Assembly: GCA_904501955.1 (NCBI GenBank) | Contig: CAJGCY010000149.1 | Location: 1-6,147, forward strand | Direction of reading: 5' to 3' | Length of the DNA stretch: 6,147 nt | From: an uncultured Akkermansia sp. | GTDB lineage: Bacteria; Verrucomicrobiota; Verrucomicrobiia; Verrucomicrobiales; Akkermansiaceae | Shown here: piece by piece, positions 5,462 through 6,147 of the stretch | Numbering within the stretch: position 1 is the stretch's first letter | Layout: every line of letters begins with the position of its first letter | Made by a program: the position numbers and the translations under genes | Notes under the pieces: generated by a model | Told to the model about the DNA's origin: nothing | What the model saw: only the letters and a program-made list of their open reading frames with translations | Database searches by the model: none

Positions 5462-5875
5462 ATGACACCGCGTACCCTCAGAGCTGCGAATCGCACCCTG
5501 TACCTGAGCTGTGTGCTCATGGTGATTGCAGCGTGCGTGTATGTATTGCTCACGCGTGAGTGGCCGGATTCCTACCGTGTGCTCACCGTGCTGGCAGGGC
5601 TGGGGGCTACCGTATGGGGGCTGTATTATTTCCTCTTGAGCTACCGGGTGGATGCAGAGTCCGTAACTCGCCGCACGCTCTTCGGTAGCAAACGCCTGCT
5701 CTGGGCTCAGCTCACCGCTGCCTCGCTTGAGAAGTCGGACAGCAACGGCGTGGCCTCCGTGCACATCACCCTCACCTCTCCCGCGGGGGAGATGCGCCTC
5801 AGCAGTGACCTCCTCACCCCGGATGATGTGGAGGAGCTCGCCGCGGAGCTCAAAGAAAATGGCCTGCTGCGCTGA
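5462..5875 (+). CDS. Small membrane protein, two TM segments and PH-like domain, 137 aa
   Basis: Two hydrophobic segments, about 13-30 (LYLSCVLMVIAACVYVLL) and 41-60 (LTVLAGLGATVWGLYYFLLS), form a hairpin in the inner membrane. Residues 61-137 (YRVDAESVTRRTLFGSKRLLWAQL..., then a strand and an acidic helix DDVEELAAELKENG) resemble small bacterial PH-like membrane proteins, whose role is mostly unknown. That match is from memory of pattern and is tentative. The gene starts 29 nt after the transpeptidase stop and so is probably the last gene of the operon. ATG 5462 is preferred; an in-frame GTG at 5447 would add MDCRC. Neither has an SD, so the start is uncertain by 5 residues. It may report on or anchor the envelope machinery, but no function can be assigned. 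Confidence 0.75.
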   Translation: MTPRTLRAANRTLYLSCVLMVIAACVYVLLTREWPDSYRVLTVLAGLGATVWGLYYFLLSYRVDAESVTRRTLFGSKRLLWAQLTAASLEKSDSNGVASVHITLTSPAGEMRLSSDLLTPDDVEELAAELKENGLLR

Positions 5876-5945
5876 GTATCACGCCCGCTCTGCCTTCTCT
5901 TTTTCTTGCGCCATCTATTCACGCTTTTAGTTGATTGCAAACAGT

Positions 5946-6070
5946 TCGATAAATCGGAAGTTAAAGGGGGAATTGTTGGATAATTTGCGAGCGCAAGCGA
6001 GCCTAAATTTGAGCCCCGGAGGGGCGCTATAAAATAGCCCGGCGGTGGAGCGGCGAAGCCGCGGAACCCC
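5946..6070 (+). repeat. Structured dispersed repeat, right copy
   Basis: This copy, on the plus strand, begins with the same 17-nt head as the left copy (5946-5962). Next are a GCGAGCG/AGCGAGC hairpin (5987-6003), a GCCCC/GGGGC hairpin (6012-6025) and a GCGGC-GAA-GCCGC hairpin (6050-6062) within a 27-nt block (6044-6070) identical to the left copy. Here an outer stem is possible between CCCGG (6038-6042) and CCGGG (6069-6073). It starts 71 nt after the operon's last stop codon and points away from it, so it lies in the likely 3' untranslated region. No intrinsic terminator with a T run is seen between 5876 and 6147, so the element may itself end or protect the transcript. Confidence 0.75.
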
Positions 6071-6090
6071 GGGTAGCGTACAAAAAAGAA

Positions 6091-6147
6091 AATTGAGCCC
6101 GGAGCGACGGAGCGAAGCGACGCAGCGTAGGCCGACATATAATGGCG
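6091..6147 (+). repeat. GC-rich repeat-like block at the window end
   Basis: The sequence beginning ATTGAGCCCGGAGCG contains repeated GGAGCG/GAAGCG words and resembles 264-320 at the left end in layout (ATTGGAG, later CGGAGCG, CGCAG, ending AAxGCG). Similarity is patchy. It may be a second dispersed repeat family or part of the structured repeat; it runs off the window. Confidence 0.3.

Noticed and set aside
5707..6138. Minus-strand open frame of 143 codons
   Set aside because: It runs across the structured repeat and antisense to the PH-like gene, with no SD or domain.
1..6147. A composite mobile element bounded by the inverted repeats
   Set aside because: No transposase, integrase or target-site duplication was seen. 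The repeats are better explained as dispersed 3' elements, and the genes between them look like ordinary chromosomal genes.

Overview
The window looks like a stretch of Gram-negative chromosome. The likeliest source is Verrucomicrobiota, close to Akkermansia; this is inferred from protein style and gene order, not proven. Supporting signs are a moderately GC-rich coding region, a run of short lipoproteins with a Ser-Cys lipobox, LysM proteins next to an L,D-transpeptidase, a tRNA gene without an encoded CCA, and weak or absent Shine-Dalgarno (SD) sequences before several genes. No phage, transposase, integrase or CRISPR gene is visible.

Layout. Positions 1-312 are non-coding and carry one copy of a structured dispersed repeat (94-208, reading on the minus strand) and a possible terminator. 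A secreted protein of unknown function is encoded on the minus strand (313-1548). Next come a strong hairpin terminator (1591-1632) and a minus-strand tRNA-Gln(UUG) gene (1639-1709). An A-rich intergenic region then holds diverging promoters. On the plus strand, 1973-2821 encodes a His-rich lipoprotein whose basic tail is built from a 36-bp coding tandem repeat, followed by a hairpin.

A compact plus-strand operon fills 2984-5875: a lipoprotein with two LysM domains and a lysine tail; a second lipoprotein with two LysM domains that ends in Lys-Lys; a YkuD-type L,D-transpeptidase lipoprotein; and a small protein with two membrane segments and a PH-like end. Spacings are 41 nt, a 1-nt TGATG overlap, and 29 nt. 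A second copy of the structured repeat (5946-6070, plus strand) follows the operon.

How the genes may work together. Three successive lipoproteins carry peptidoglycan-binding or peptidoglycan-crosslinking domains, so the operon very probably works at the envelope, joining outer membrane and wall or remodelling crosslinks. The transpeptidase lacks its own LysM, and its two partner lipoproteins have free C-terminal lysines. This recalls the Braun lipoprotein system, in which an L,D-transpeptidase attaches a lipoprotein to the wall through its last lysine. It is a testable hypothesis and the most interesting idea in the window. The second is the repeat pair: each copy lies 70-105 nt beyond the stop codon of the transcription unit pointing at it, in the same relative orientation, with hairpins conserved in shape but varying in sequence.
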